A stretch of DNA of 64,000 nt. Origin: Lachnospiraceae bacterium (lineage in GTDB: Bacteria > Bacillota > Clostridia > Lachnospirales > Anaerotignaceae). The position numbers were made by a program, and so were the translations under genes. This document shows positions 9,686-18,598 of this stretch, piece by piece. The stretch is taken from positions 49,698 to 113,697 of the forward strand of contig JAHZEA010000005.1 in NCBI GenBank assembly GCA_019422065.1, in the 5' to 3' direction. Each line of letters opens with the position of its first letter. The stretch's first letter is position 1. The notes below the pieces were generated by a model. It made no database searches. It was given only the letters and a program-made list of their open reading frames with translations, and was not told the DNA's origin.

Positions 9686-10720
9686 ATGCCAGTAAAGACA
9701 AGAAAAACAGAAATTTCAATGCTTAACATACTGCTTTGCCTTATGGTAGTTTTTATACATGTATCCAGTGCGCCTGTTTCGCAGCTTAACAAAGAAAGCT
9801 TTCAATATATAACCGTAATGGTGCCTTGGCGTTTAAGCGCATTTGTTGTTCAGGGTTTTATATTTTTAAGCGGGCTTAAATTTTTTATAAAAGGAACGGA
9901 AAACTTTAATTATGCCGATTTTATTAAAAAACGTATTAAAACAATTATTATACCTTACCTTATATGGGTAATGGTGTACTATGTTTATTTCTGCTCTATA
10001 GGCTATTTTCCTTTTAGCATAAAGGATTATATTATTTATGCAATTAACGGCTCAATAGTAAGCCCATTTTATTTTATTGTGGCAATAGTGCAGTTTTATG
10101 TTCTTATGCCTGTTTGGATAAAATTTTTTAATGTTATTGACAGTAAAATTTTATTGCTTATTTCATTTGCTATAATGATAGCAGCAAAAAAATATTTGCC
10201 GATATTAATAGGAGATTGGTTTTTATATTACGACAGAATATTTACCACATATTTGTTTTATTGGATTTTAGGCTGTGCCGCAGGGCTTAATTATAACAGT
10301 TTTAAAAACTTCGTTTCTAAAACAATTCCGTTTTCGGCGGCAGCATTTGCAATAATTGCGTCAGCCAATATATATTTCAGTTTACAGTCGTTTGCTTATG
10401 GCAGATTTGTGCCATTTTTGGAAAATCTGCATGTTTTATACTGTATATCAGCCATACTTTTTATATTCGGCTTTTTTACAATACTGTCAAATAAAGGCAT
10501 GGAGCTAGACAGTTTTTTAAAAAACATCGACGCTTCAAGCTTTTATATATACCTTTCCCATTGCTTTGTTATGAACATTATAAACCATATAATAGAGCTT
10601 TGCGGTATATACAGCATAGGTAAGGCATATTTAATACGCTTTGTAACCGTTTATGTTATTACAATAACGCTTTGCGTTTGCTATATTAAATTAAAGAAAA
10701 GAATACTTTCATGGAGGTAA
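9686..10720 (+). CDS. Acyltransferase family 3 membrane protein
   Basis: The 344-residue protein has about ten hydrophobic helices and the acyltransferase-3 start (LNILLCLMVVFIHVSSAP), including the early membrane histidine of the family. Related proteins (OafA, WecH) O-acetylate surface polysaccharides or other envelope sugars; the acceptor here cannot be told from sequence. It follows AGGAATTAGAAA. Its stop lies inside the ribosome site of purK four bases downstream, so the two are co-transcribed, although the pairing makes no obvious pathway sense. Confidence 0.85.
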   Translation: MPVKTRKTEISMLNILLCLMVVFIHVSSAPVSQLNKESFQYITVMVPWRLSAFVVQGFIFLSGLKFFIKGTENFNYADFIKKRIKTIIIPYLIWVMVYYVYFCSIGYFPFSIKDYIIYAINGSIVSPFYFIVAIVQFYVLMPVWIKFFNVIDSKILLLISFAIMIAAKKYLPILIGDWFLYYDRIFTTYLFYWILGCAAGLNYNSFKNFVSKTIPFSAAAFAIIASANIYFSLQSFAYGRFVPFLENLHVLYCISAILFIFGFFTILSNKGMELDSFLKNIDASSFYIYLSHCFVMNIINHIIELCGIYSIGKAYLIRFVTVYVITITLCVCYIKLKKRILSWR

Positions 10721-10724
10721 CAAA

Positions 10725-11876
10725 ATGCAGAACATACATAAAAAAATAGGCATTATAGGCGGCGGACAGTTAGGACAAATGATGATACTTGAGGCCAAAA
10801 AAATGGGATTTTACATCACTGTTCTTGACCCGACACTTCACTGCCCTGCTCACTCAATAGTTGATGAACATATTGTAGCTGATTTTGAAGACGCAGAGGC
10901 TATAAGGCTTTTAGCTTCAAAGTCCGATGTTATAACATACGAGTTTGAACACATAAATGCCAAAGTTCTTGAAGACTTGGAAAACGAAGGTAAAAAAGTA
11001 TACCCAACAGCCAAAAGCCTTGAAATAATTCAAAATAAGTTCTCACAAAAAACACTTATGCAAAAAGATAATATACCTGTTCCGGAATTTATGGCTGTAA
11101 GCTCACCAGAGGACATATTAAACGCCGGCAGAAAATATGGCTTTCCTATGATGCTTAAAGCCTGCACAGGCGGATATGACGGAAAAGGAAACTATGTTGT
11201 AAAAGACGAAAACGACTGCGAAAACGGATATAATGCATTAGGCGGCGGAAGTCTGCCTCTTATGGCTGAAAAATTTTTCCCATTTATAATGGAAATTTCC
11301 GTTCTTGCCTGCCGCTCAATTAATGGTGACATAAAGGTATATCCTGTTGCCGAAAACATACATAAAGACAGCATATTGGATAAAACACGTGTGCCTGCCG
11401 CTATAAGTGAAAAAACCACCGAAAACGCCATGAATCTTGCAAAAAGAGTTATGGAAGTATTTGAAGGCGTAGGCATGTTCTGCGTTGAGATGTTTGTTTC
11501 TAAAGAAGGAGAAGTTGCCATTAACGAAGTAGCCCCAAGACCACATAACTCCGGCCACTACACAATAGAGGCCTGCGTAACAAGCCAGTTTGAACAGCAT
11601 ATTCGTGCCGTAAGCGGCCTGCCTCTTGGAGACCCTTCACTTATACGTCCTGTTGTAATGCGCAATATATTAGGCGAAGAAGGCTCAGAGGGCTATTCTG
11701 TTGTAGATGGTGCTGATGAGTGCCTTGCAATACCGGGCGTTACACTGCATATTTACGGCAAAGAAAAAAGCAAGCCTAAACGTAAAATGGGCCATTTAAC
11801 AGCAACAGCCGCAACCCTTGAGGAAGCTGAAAAAAATGCCGATTTAGCTAAGTCTTTAGTAAAAATACATGGCTGA
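10725..11876 (+). CDS. purK: N5-carboxyaminoimidazole ribonucleotide synthase (PurK)
   Basis: PurK uses ATP and bicarbonate to carboxylate aminoimidazole ribonucleotide in purine synthesis. The product is then rearranged by PurE. The 383-residue protein has the N-terminal nucleotide-binding segment GIIGGGQLGQMM and the ATP-grasp domain with LKACTGGYDGKGNYVV. It also has the metal-binding end VEMFVSKEGEVAINEVAPRP and a C-terminal domain. No purE or other pur gene lies beside it. The ribosome site GGAGG overlaps the acyltransferase stop. Confidence 0.94.
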   Translation: MQNIHKKIGIIGGGQLGQMMILEAKKMGFYITVLDPTLHCPAHSIVDEHIVADFEDAEAIRLLASKSDVITYEFEHINAKVLEDLENEGKKVYPTAKSLEIIQNKFSQKTLMQKDNIPVPEFMAVSSPEDILNAGRKYGFPMMLKACTGGYDGKGNYVVKDENDCENGYNALGGGSLPLMAEKFFPFIMEISVLACRSINGDIKVYPVAENIHKDSILDKTRVPAAISEKTTENAMNLAKRVMEVFEGVGMFCVEMFVSKEGEVAINEVAPRPHNSGHYTIEACVTSQFEQHIRAVSGLPLGDPSLIRPVVMRNILGEEGSEGYSVVDGADECLAIPGVTLHIYGKEKSKPKRKMGHLTATAATLEEAEKNADLAKSLVKIHG

Positions 11877-11910
11877 AATAAAAACTCTGTGCTCTAAAAA
11901 ACAATAATTC

Positions 11911-11950
11911 AAAAGCCGTAAAACGGTATATGCCGCTTTATGGCTTTTTT
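11911..11950 (+). terminator. Intrinsic terminator after purK
   Basis: AAAAGCCgTAAA pairs with TTTATGGCTTTT around an inner CGG/CCG stem, and a run of six T follows. It lies 34 bases after the purK stop. Confidence 0.8.
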
Positions 11951-12310
11951 GTTTTTCTTTATACAACTCTTTTCAAATATTAACCTCGTTTCATCTTTTA
12001 AAAATACTATATTACACAATTTTTCAAAATTTCTTTTAACACAAAATATTCATTTAAACCATTATCGCCAATAATAACCAAGCAATAAAATAATTGTTAA
12101 ATTAAACAATTATTTTTATATATTTTTACATTTCAAATGCACTTTAAATAAACAATTATATAAAATTCTAAAATTTAATATATTAAATATGCATAAATAT
12201 ATATATAACACTAAACTTATTGTGTAATTGTACGATATATAAATATACAGAATATTTTGCTTTCTTACATAAAAAATGTATTTTCCTGAATGAAGGGGAG
12301 TGATTAGGTT
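11951..12310. other. AT-rich gap before the FapA-like gene
   Basis: About 360 bases of extremely AT-rich DNA with homopolymeric T and A tracts and no open frame worth calling. It must hold the promoter of the FapA-like gene. TATACA near 12244 with an upstream TTGTGT is a possible but weak match. I see no riboswitch-like structure. Confidence 0.5.
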
Positions 12311-14002
12311 ATGGACTTATGTAATAAAGTAATATCTCGTTTTTTTGTTTCATCCAATAAAGACCAGCCTTTGAATGAGTCTGTAGAGGAAACTGTTTGC
12401 AACAGCACAGATACTAATTCCGGGTTTGAAATCCTATTTCCTCCTGAAAATGATATTTGCAGGCTAAGAGATATTTATTATAATGAAAGTCAAGCTGACA
12501 TTTCTCTTTGTTTAAACCCTCTTCCTCAAAACTGCGAGTGTTTTCCTTTTAATGTCGAAAACATTCAGTGTGAGCTTTCACTGCTTAAATTAGCTATTTC
12601 CGTAGAAGCAAATAAACGCCTGCGCAATATGCTTGTAAACGGTGATAAAGGTGATAAATATGCAGATTTGGATGAGGAAGTGTTTGTGCATCGTACCTGC
12701 AATAATATGGTGGCATGGGTAATGTTCTTCCCGCCTTCAGGCAATGGCAAAAATATTACCCTTTCTCAGATAAACAATGCCTTAGCAGATAAAAAAATAG
12801 TTTATGGCATAAATACTGAGCTTTTAAATTCACTGCCTGAAAACTGCGACAGATATTTTAAGCTATATGTTGCAGCTTTAGGCACACCTGCCGTAAACGG
12901 CGAAAACGGCTATGTTGTAGACCATTATCCTCGTGAAATTGAAAATCATATTGATGTTGACGAACTTGCAAAAGCCGATTATATTACATTAAATCTTGTG
13001 CTTAATATTAAATGCGGCGATATTATTTGTGATATTATACCGCCTACAAAAGGAATTAATGGCTGCACAATTACAGGTATAACAATTCCGGCATTAAACG
13101 GCAGTGAGCCTGAAATACCAAAAGGCCGTAATACAGATATATCAAAAGATGGTCTGCATCTTATATCAACACACGTTGGGCATGTTGAGTTTTCCGGTCA
13201 TGAATTTCAGGTTAACCCTATACTTGATATTGAAGAAAGCGTTAACCCATCAATAGGCAACATAAATTTCCTTGGAGACATACACATTCATGGCGATGTA
13301 TGCTGTGGTGTTTCAATACGCGCTACAGGCAACATTCAGGTAGACGGCGTTATTGAGGCCTGTATAGTAGAAGCAGGCAAAAACATAGTTGTTTCAAGCG
13401 GTATTCAAGGCCAAAACTCTGCTATAATAAAAGCACACAAAAGCGTATATGCAAAATACCTTGAAAACTGTAAAGTTTATGCCAAAGAAGATGTATATGC
13501 CGACTGTATAATAGGCTGTAATGTATACAGCAACGGCAGTATAAAAGCAATTACCGGCAGAGGCGCCATAATAGGCGGCACTATATGTTCTTCAAAAGCA
13601 GTAGTAGCTAACTCTATTGGTTCTAAAACCGAAAAAATAACATCTGTACTTTTAGGCGGCCTTCCATGCGATGATTGCGAACGCCGCGAAATTATAGAAG
13701 AGCTAAGAGAATTAAATCTTCAAATCCAAAATCTTGAAACAGCACCTGATACAGTGCAAACCAGAACAGAGATTTCAAAGCTTAAGCTTAAAACATATGC
13801 CGCAAGGATGAAGCTTGAAATAATTGATAAAGACTTAAGAAATGCACTAAATGAACAAACAATAAAAGATAAACGCTGTCTTGTTTGCGATTCAGCATAT
13901 CCCGGCACAGTTGTATCAATAGATTTTAAGGAATTTCGCATAAATCGCATTGAGCAGAACTGTAAAATAGGTATGCTTAACGGCTGTGTAGGACGACTAT
14001 GA
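12311..14002 (+). CDS. FapA family (DUF342) polymer-forming protein
   Basis: The 563-residue protein has an N-terminal domain rich in paired Asn and Cys, then the FapA core (about residues 210-445). The core forms a right-handed beta-helix, visible as short GNI/GDI/GSI repeats: INFLGDIHIHGDVCCGVSIRATGNIQVDG and later SNGSIKAITGRGAIIGGTI. A coiled coil follows (about 455-520, EIIEELRELNLQIQNLE). DUF342 proteins occur widely near flagellar, chemotaxis and cell-surface genes, and their biochemical role is not settled. Cysteine content is high for a cytoplasmic beta-helix. The ATG follows GGGGAGTGATTAGGTT. CheX-like and CheY-like genes follow on the same strand. Confidence 0.85.
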   Translation: MDLCNKVISRFFVSSNKDQPLNESVEETVCNSTDTNSGFEILFPPENDICRLRDIYYNESQADISLCLNPLPQNCECFPFNVENIQCELSLLKLAISVEANKRLRNMLVNGDKGDKYADLDEEVFVHRTCNNMVAWVMFFPPSGNGKNITLSQINNALADKKIVYGINTELLNSLPENCDRYFKLYVAALGTPAVNGENGYVVDHYPREIENHIDVDELAKADYITLNLVLNIKCGDIICDIIPPTKGINGCTITGITIPALNGSEPEIPKGRNTDISKDGLHLISTHVGHVEFSGHEFQVNPILDIEESVNPSIGNINFLGDIHIHGDVCCGVSIRATGNIQVDGVIEACIVEAGKNIVVSSGIQGQNSAIIKAHKSVYAKYLENCKVYAKEDVYADCIIGCNVYSNGSIKAITGRGAIIGGTICSSKAVVANSIGSKTEKITSVLLGGLPCDDCERREIIEELRELNLQIQNLETAPDTVQTRTEISKLKLKTYAARMKLEIIDKDLRNALNEQTIKDKRCLVCDSAYPGTVVSIDFKEFRINRIEQNCKIGMLNGCVGRL

Positions 14003-14239
14003 TTTTAGTTTATATAATTTTTAGCTAAAAGCTTGTTTTACAGTATTTGCCCTATTTTTGCATACTGTAAAAGCAAACTAATATTGGTTTTAATATTATT
14101 ACGCATTATTTTAAATAAGCTTAATAATTTTGAGCCATAAAAATGTATATCTAAACTTAATACTTGGTTAAATGTCTAAGAGCTATATATTTGCGGATTA
14201 ATAAATTAAAGCAAAACATAATCAATAGGAGGTTGTACT

Positions 14240-14713
14240 TTGGACTTTCTTACCGATTCACAAATACAGGAACTTTGGGATAAAGTTATACAAGACATAA
14301 CAGAACATATATCAAGCGTTCAGCTTTATAAGCAAGAGAGTGCTTTATTAGGTGAAACTTATACCGTTCAGACCACTTTTGAAGGTGGATATAACGCTAC
14401 TCTTTTTCTGTGTGCAGATACAGCACTATTTACTCGTTTAGCGCAGTGCGTGCTTCAGTCTGAAACAGTAAGCCAACAAGATGTTGAAGACTTTGCCAAA
14501 GAATATTTTAATATAATATGCGGCCAGATTGTAGCTAAAATTTTTCAGACCGCTCATGTTTCATCAAGATTCAGCATACCGGATGTATGCACAGGCCGCA
14601 ATGTACCGCATGATAACGGTAAAATACGGTTCGTGCTAAATTATACAAGCAGCTGTAACGATGGTATACAACTGATTCATCAAAATTCATCATTAGAAAA
14701 AACCAACGTATAA
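14240..14713 (+). CDS. CheX-like chemotaxis phosphatase domain protein
   Basis: The 157-residue protein resembles the CheX/CheC fold. The helix DFAKEYFNIICGQIVAKIF (about residues 84-102) carries the E-x3-N motif by which CheX and CheC position water to remove phosphate from CheY-P. The N-terminal half is a helix plus strands (TYTVQTTFEGGYNATLFLCA). The start is TTG (14240) behind a perfect AGGAGG seven bases upstream; no ATG fits that site. A CheY-like gene starts 28 bases downstream and is the natural partner. Confidence 0.75.
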   Translation: MDFLTDSQIQELWDKVIQDITEHISSVQLYKQESALLGETYTVQTTFEGGYNATLFLCADTALFTRLAQCVLQSETVSQQDVEDFAKEYFNIICGQIVAKIFQTAHVSSRFSIPDVCTGRNVPHDNGKIRFVLNYTSSCNDGIQLIHQNSSLEKTNV

Positions 14714-14741
14714 TGACTATCAAGAAAAGGAGAAAATGAAT

Positions 14742-15110
14742 ATGGCTAAAAAAATTATGGTAGTTGACGATTCAAGAATCGTACAGTTACAATTACAAAA
14801 TATCCTATCAGATACTGATTACCAAGTTATAGCATGCTGCCAAAATGGCGAGGACGCACTTAAAATGTATGAAGAAGTAAAACCTGACTTAGTAACAATG
14901 GATATACTTATGCCGGGAATGGACGGCTTACAGGCAGCTCGTCTGCTTCTTGAAGCTCACCCAAAAGCACGTGTTTTAATGGTATCATCTCTTGCTTATG
15001 ACGATACTATAAACGAGGCAAATAATATTGGCGCTAAAGGTTTTGTTTATAAACCATTTGACAAAGAACAAATAATAAGTTCTATGGACAAAGCTTTCAG
15101 TGAAGCGTAA
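14742..15110 (+). CDS. CheY-like single-domain response regulator
   Basis: The protein is a receiver domain only (about 122 residues). It has the acidic pair in VVDDSR, the phospho-acceptor Asp in LVTMDILMPGMDG, the switch Ser in MVSS and the invariant Lys in VYKPFD. The lack of an output domain makes it a diffusible CheY-type signal carrier. Two in-frame ATGs exist, at 14736 and 14742. The second is nine bases from GGAG and the first only three, so I place the start at 14742. No CheA, MCP, FliM or flagellar gene is present in the window, so its target is unknown. Confidence 0.88.
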   Translation: MAKKIMVVDDSRIVQLQLQNILSDTDYQVIACCQNGEDALKMYEEVKPDLVTMDILMPGMDGLQAARLLLEAHPKARVLMVSSLAYDDTINEANNIGAKGFVYKPFDKEQIISSMDKAFSEA

Positions 15111-15160
15111 TTCTTTATATAAATTAAAATTTTAAGAATTAATTTTATTTACCATGCATT

Positions 15161-15190
15161 AAAATGAGTCTTTTATAAGGCTCATTTTTT
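15161..15190 (+). terminator. Intrinsic terminator after the CheY-like gene
   Basis: AAAATGAG and CTCATTTT form a stem around a 14-base loop, followed by TTTTTT. It ends the FapA-CheX-CheY unit. Confidence 0.8.
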
Positions 15191-15308
15191 GTATTTTAAA
15201 TTTTAAAAACAACCTTTGCTTTAACCGTTAGAAAGTATATAAAAGCCCCTCCTACTCTTATGTTGGTAAAAATTTTATAACGTATAAAATATTCTACATA
15301 ATGAATAA

Positions 15309-15337
15309 TTGATTTATAATCATTTGCTGTATATAAT
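15309..15337 (+). promoter_or_regulatory. Sigma-A promoter of sdaAB-sdaAA
   Basis: TTGATT (15309-15314) and TATAAT (15332-15337) have the ideal 17-base spacing. The leader to sdaAB is about 65 bases. Confidence 0.7.
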
Positions 15338-15408
15338 CAGATTAAAGACAATTTTAATTTTTGTATTCTGTGTAAAGACAAATCTATTAATTTTATGGAG
15401 GTACCTAC

Positions 15409-16071
15409 ATGAATATAAGCATATTTGATGTTACCGGCCCTGTTATGATAGGCCCTTCAAGCTCACATACTGCCGGAGCCGCAAAGCTTGGCAGAATAGC
15501 AAGGCTTATTGCCGAAAAGCCTTTTAAAAAAGTATCTTTTGGTCTGCACGGCTCTTTTGCAGATACCTATAAAGGCCACGGCACAGACATTGCTCTTGTA
15601 GCCGGAGCACTTGGAATGTATGAGTACGATGAAAGACTGTCACAGGCTTTTGAAATAGCCAAAAAAGAAGGCATTGAGTACGAGTTTTATAAAACAGAGC
15701 TTGACGACATGCACGAAAACTCCGTAAAAATAACATTTACTTTTGATGACGGAACACAATGCAACGTCTGGGGCTCATCTATAGGAGGAGGACAAATAAA
15801 AATAGTCAGAATAAACGAGTTTGATACAGAATTTAATGCTACAGCCCCTACTCTTATAGTAAACCAGTACGACAAAAAAGGCGTTATAAGCAATATTTCA
15901 AAAGTGCTTTTTGACTGCAACATTAATATAGCCGTTATGAAGCTCAGCAGAACAGCAAGAGGCAAAAACGCCTGCACTGTAATAGAAACCGACGGCAAAA
16001 TACCTGAAAACGTAGTAAATACATTAAGAGGAATAGAAAATATAATTAGCGTTCAGGCAATAAACGTGTGA
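15409..16071 (+). CDS. sdaAB: L-serine dehydratase, iron-sulfur-dependent, beta subunit
   Basis: With the alpha subunit this enzyme deaminates L-serine to pyruvate and ammonia using a [4Fe-4S] cluster. The 220-residue protein starts with the conserved block FDVTGPVMIGPSSSHTAGAAKLG. It ends with an ACT domain (about 148-220, LIVNQYDKKGVISNISKVL) that binds the amino acid. The ATG follows TGGAGGTACCTAC. The alpha-subunit gene begins 15 bases after the stop. Confidence 0.96.
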   Translation: MNISIFDVTGPVMIGPSSSHTAGAAKLGRIARLIAEKPFKKVSFGLHGSFADTYKGHGTDIALVAGALGMYEYDERLSQAFEIAKKEGIEYEFYKTELDDMHENSVKITFTFDDGTQCNVWGSSIGGGQIKIVRINEFDTEFNATAPTLIVNQYDKKGVISNISKVLFDCNINIAVMKLSRTARGKNACTVIETDGKIPENVVNTLRGIENIISVQAINV

Positions 16072-16086
16072 TTTAGGAGGTCATAT

Positions 16087-16962
16087 ATGAGTTACAACAG
16101 TATACAAGAGCTTTTTAATTTAGCTGAAGAAAGAGATGTGCCTCTTTCACAAATAGTGCTTGAAACAGAATCAGCTTTAACAGAACGCTCTAATGAAGAT
16201 ATATATAACGAAATGGAGCGCAGATACGAAGTAATGAAAAGCTCAGCTAAAAATGCCCTTTTTGAGTCAAGAAAAACAGCCGGCGGACTTATAGAAGGCA
16301 TAACTAAAACACATTACAGCTATACACTTAAAGGCGATACTTTAAGCGGCGACTTTATTAATAAAGTAATGTCACGAGCTCTTTCATGCAGTGAGGTAAA
16401 CGCATCAATGGGTAAAATCTGTGCCGCACCTACAGCAGGCTCATGCGGAATAATACCAGCAGTTGTAATTTCTCTTGAAGAAGCATTAAACCTTTCTAAA
16501 AAAGATGTACTTGATGCCCTTCTCAGTGCTTCCGGAATAGGTGCTGTAATAACAAAAAATGCTACTGTTGCCGGGGCTGAAGGCGGGTGTCAGGCAGAAT
16601 GCGGAGTAGCCGCAGCCATGGCAGCCTGTGCAGCAGTACAGATGAAAGGCGGCACAAGACGTCAGTGCGTTAATGCTGTATCAATAACACTAATGAATGT
16701 TATGGGCCTTGTTTGTGACCCTGTAGCCGGACTTGTTCAGGTGCCATGTGCCCAAAGAAACGCATCTCAGGCTGTAAACGCAATAATAAGCGCAGATATG
16801 GCTTTAGCCGGTATGGAAAGTATTATACCTGTTGACCAAATAATTGATGCCATGTATAAAGTAGGCAAAATGCTGCCTATGGAGCTTAAAGAAACAGCAA
16901 AAGGCGGTATTGCTCATACACCGGCAGGCAAAGAAATATTTAATCAGATATTTGGAAAATAA
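16087..16962 (+). CDS. sdaAA: L-serine dehydratase, iron-sulfur-dependent, alpha subunit
   Basis: This is the catalytic subunit of the two-gene serine dehydratase. The 291-residue protein carries the family block KICAAPTAGSCGIIPAVV. Conserved cysteines that hold the [4Fe-4S] cluster lie in SCG, GGCQAECG and the VCDPVAGLVQVPC region. The enzyme is typical of anaerobes that ferment amino acids. It is co-transcribed with sdaAB, with AGGAGG just upstream, and closed by a strong terminator. Confidence 0.96.
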   Translation: MSYNSIQELFNLAEERDVPLSQIVLETESALTERSNEDIYNEMERRYEVMKSSAKNALFESRKTAGGLIEGITKTHYSYTLKGDTLSGDFINKVMSRALSCSEVNASMGKICAAPTAGSCGIIPAVVISLEEALNLSKKDVLDALLSASGIGAVITKNATVAGAEGGCQAECGVAAAMAACAAVQMKGGTRRQCVNAVSITLMNVMGLVCDPVAGLVQVPCAQRNASQAVNAIISADMALAGMESIIPVDQIIDAMYKVGKMLPMELKETAKGGIAHTPAGKEIFNQIFGK

Positions 16963-16985
16963 TCAGTTAGTTAATATACAAAAAT

Positions 16986-17009
16986 AAAAGGCCGTAAATT
17001 CGGCCTTTT
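16986..17009 (+). terminator. Intrinsic terminator after sdaAA
   Basis: AAAAGGCCG and CGGCCTTTT form a near-perfect stem with a short AT loop, 24 bases after the sdaAA stop. Confidence 0.85.
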
Positions 17010-17053
17010 ATTAATTTCGTTATTAGCTTATAAAATTTTTTGTTAGTCCATTT

Positions 17054-17076
17054 AAAAAACCGGCGTTAAACGCCGG
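17054..17076 (-). terminator. Intrinsic terminator of the DUF2798 gene
   Basis: CCGGCG and CGCCGG pair around TTTAA, followed on the minus strand by TTTTTT. It lies nine bases beyond the stop of the minus-strand gene and faces the sdaAA terminator. Confidence 0.85.
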
Positions 17077-17085
17077 ATAATTTTA

Positions 17086-17580
17086 TTATTCTTTAACTAA
17101 TTCAGGTGTCTTTGCAGTATTTCTTTCAAAAACAGCTCTAAAAAGAAGTCTTACAAAAGGCCCTGCAAAAAATATCTGCCAGAAAAAAGCCATAGGAAAA
17201 TTCATTGCTATTGTCTGAAACCAAACACCAACAAATCCACTTTCAGCAGTATTTTTAAATAAAAAAGTTGCTATAAGACTCATTGATGGGCACATAATAC
17301 AAACTATCATTGCAGAAATAGCAAGTACTATAAATATAGGCTTATCTACCCCCGGTGTTACAATACGCATTGCCAGTATATGAGCAAGTTTATCTACCAC
17401 TAAAAGCTCCAGTACAAATGCTACAGGCCACATAATTTTTAATTCGCCAAAAGCCATAATAAACACTTGGTTTGTCATGCCGCCAATATTAAGAGAAATG
17501 TTATAACAAATCATGGCGTAAACCATTACAAAGGCCATAACGGCTGTAAAAACGATATTTTGAAATCTTGTTTTAGGCAT
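17086..17580 (-). CDS. DUF2798 family membrane protein
   Basis: The 164-residue protein has four hydrophobic helices arranged as two similar halves. Each half starts with a Phe-x-x-Ala/Val pattern (FTAVMAFVMVYAMICYN; FLELLVVDKLAH in the linker). The start MPKTRFQNIVFTAVMAF is typical of DUF2798. The function is unknown. It has its own ribosome site (AAGGAG) and terminator, and is therefore a single-gene unit separate from the sortase locus to its right. Confidence 0.8.
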   Translation of the reverse strand: MPKTRFQNIVFTAVMAFVMVYAMICYNISLNIGGMTNQVFIMAFGELKIMWPVAFVLELLVVDKLAHILAMRIVTPGVDKPIFIVLAISAMIVCIMCPSMSLIATFLFKNTAESGFVGVWFQTIAMNFPMAFFWQIFFAGPFVRLLFRAVFERNTAKTPELVKE

Positions 17581-17841
17581 AATAGAATCTCCTTTACATT
17601 AATAACTGAGCAAAATCATTATGTGTTGTTCGTCATTATATAAATGTTCGTTTCCAATTAATACCAAAGATTCCGCAATATTTAATTTACTATAAGATTT
17701 TACCAAATTAAAATCATTTATGTAATAGTTACTAATTCCGTTTTTTAGTTCATAAAACAATATAAAAACATACATTTTTAAGACTAAAGAATTATATTTA
17801 AAAATAATTGTAGTTAAAAATAACCAAATTATTCCTATTTA

Positions 17842-18576
17842 TTATTTAATACACTCTAATACCCCCATAAGAATATACCTCACATTAGAATTTTCATCAC
17901 TGCAAGTTGAAAATGTAACTATTTTATCTTCACTAGAAGGAAAAACATCACTTACAAATGTTGATTTATTTTTTGCTTCTTCCAGCCATTTAATTTTTTC
18001 ATTTTCGCCTTTAAATTCTATCTGCCATGCATCCCCCTTAATATCTTCCATAAAACCGGCAAATAAATTAACCTTAAAATTGTTATCAGGAGTAATTAAA
18101 AGCATATATGGATATTTATCATAATATGACTGTTCTTTGTACTGATTTATAGAAGCAAGCATTGTTCCGTTTTTCATATTATGACCATAAATTATTGAGT
18201 TATCGTCTGAAAAATCTCTGCTGTTTCGGCTGTCTAAATATAAACACCCGCTGTTATTATATGAACCGTCAAACAAATGGCTTAAATAATAAGAATTGTC
18301 ATTTCCCTGAACAACAGGATAGTTAATAACCGTATCTTCACAATAAATCCATGACACAATATCATCGTTAACATGGTAAAGTGCATTAAAATCCACTTGT
18401 GGAACTACAATCCCTTTATTTTCTGTACTATCCGTATCAAAATAAGTGTATTCTTCTAACTGAGAATATGTTTCAATACTTTCTTTTGTTTCATTACAAT
18501 ACTCATAAACCTTATAACCACTATATGCAAATATCGTTATAAAAACCGGAATGAGTATCTTTATAAATTTGCTCAT
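17842..18576 (-). CDS. Class B sortase
   Basis: Sortases cut a C-terminal sorting motif and join the protein to the wall or to another subunit. The 244-residue protein has an N-terminal membrane anchor (about 5-20). The catalytic triad is visible as H132 (IIYGHNM), C225 (TFSTCSDE) and R233 (NVRYILMG). The block DFNALYHVNDDIVSWI is the SrtB-type entry to the domain. It is the last gene of the surface operon, 22 bases after the repeat protein gene. Its likely substrate is the VPKTG protein encoded at 20719-21831. Confidence 0.93.
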   Translation of the reverse strand: MSKFIKILIPVFITIFAYSGYKVYEYCNETKESIETYSQLEEYTYFDTDSTENKGIVVPQVDFNALYHVNDDIVSWIYCEDTVINYPVVQGNDNSYYLSHLFDGSYNNSGCLYLDSRNSRDFSDDNSIIYGHNMKNGTMLASINQYKEQSYYDKYPYMLLITPDNNFKVNLFAGFMEDIKGDAWQIEFKGENEKIKWLEEAKNKSTFVSDVFPSSEDKIVTFSTCSDENSNVRYILMGVLECIK

Positions 18577-18598
18577 ATTTTACCTCATGGCCATTGTT

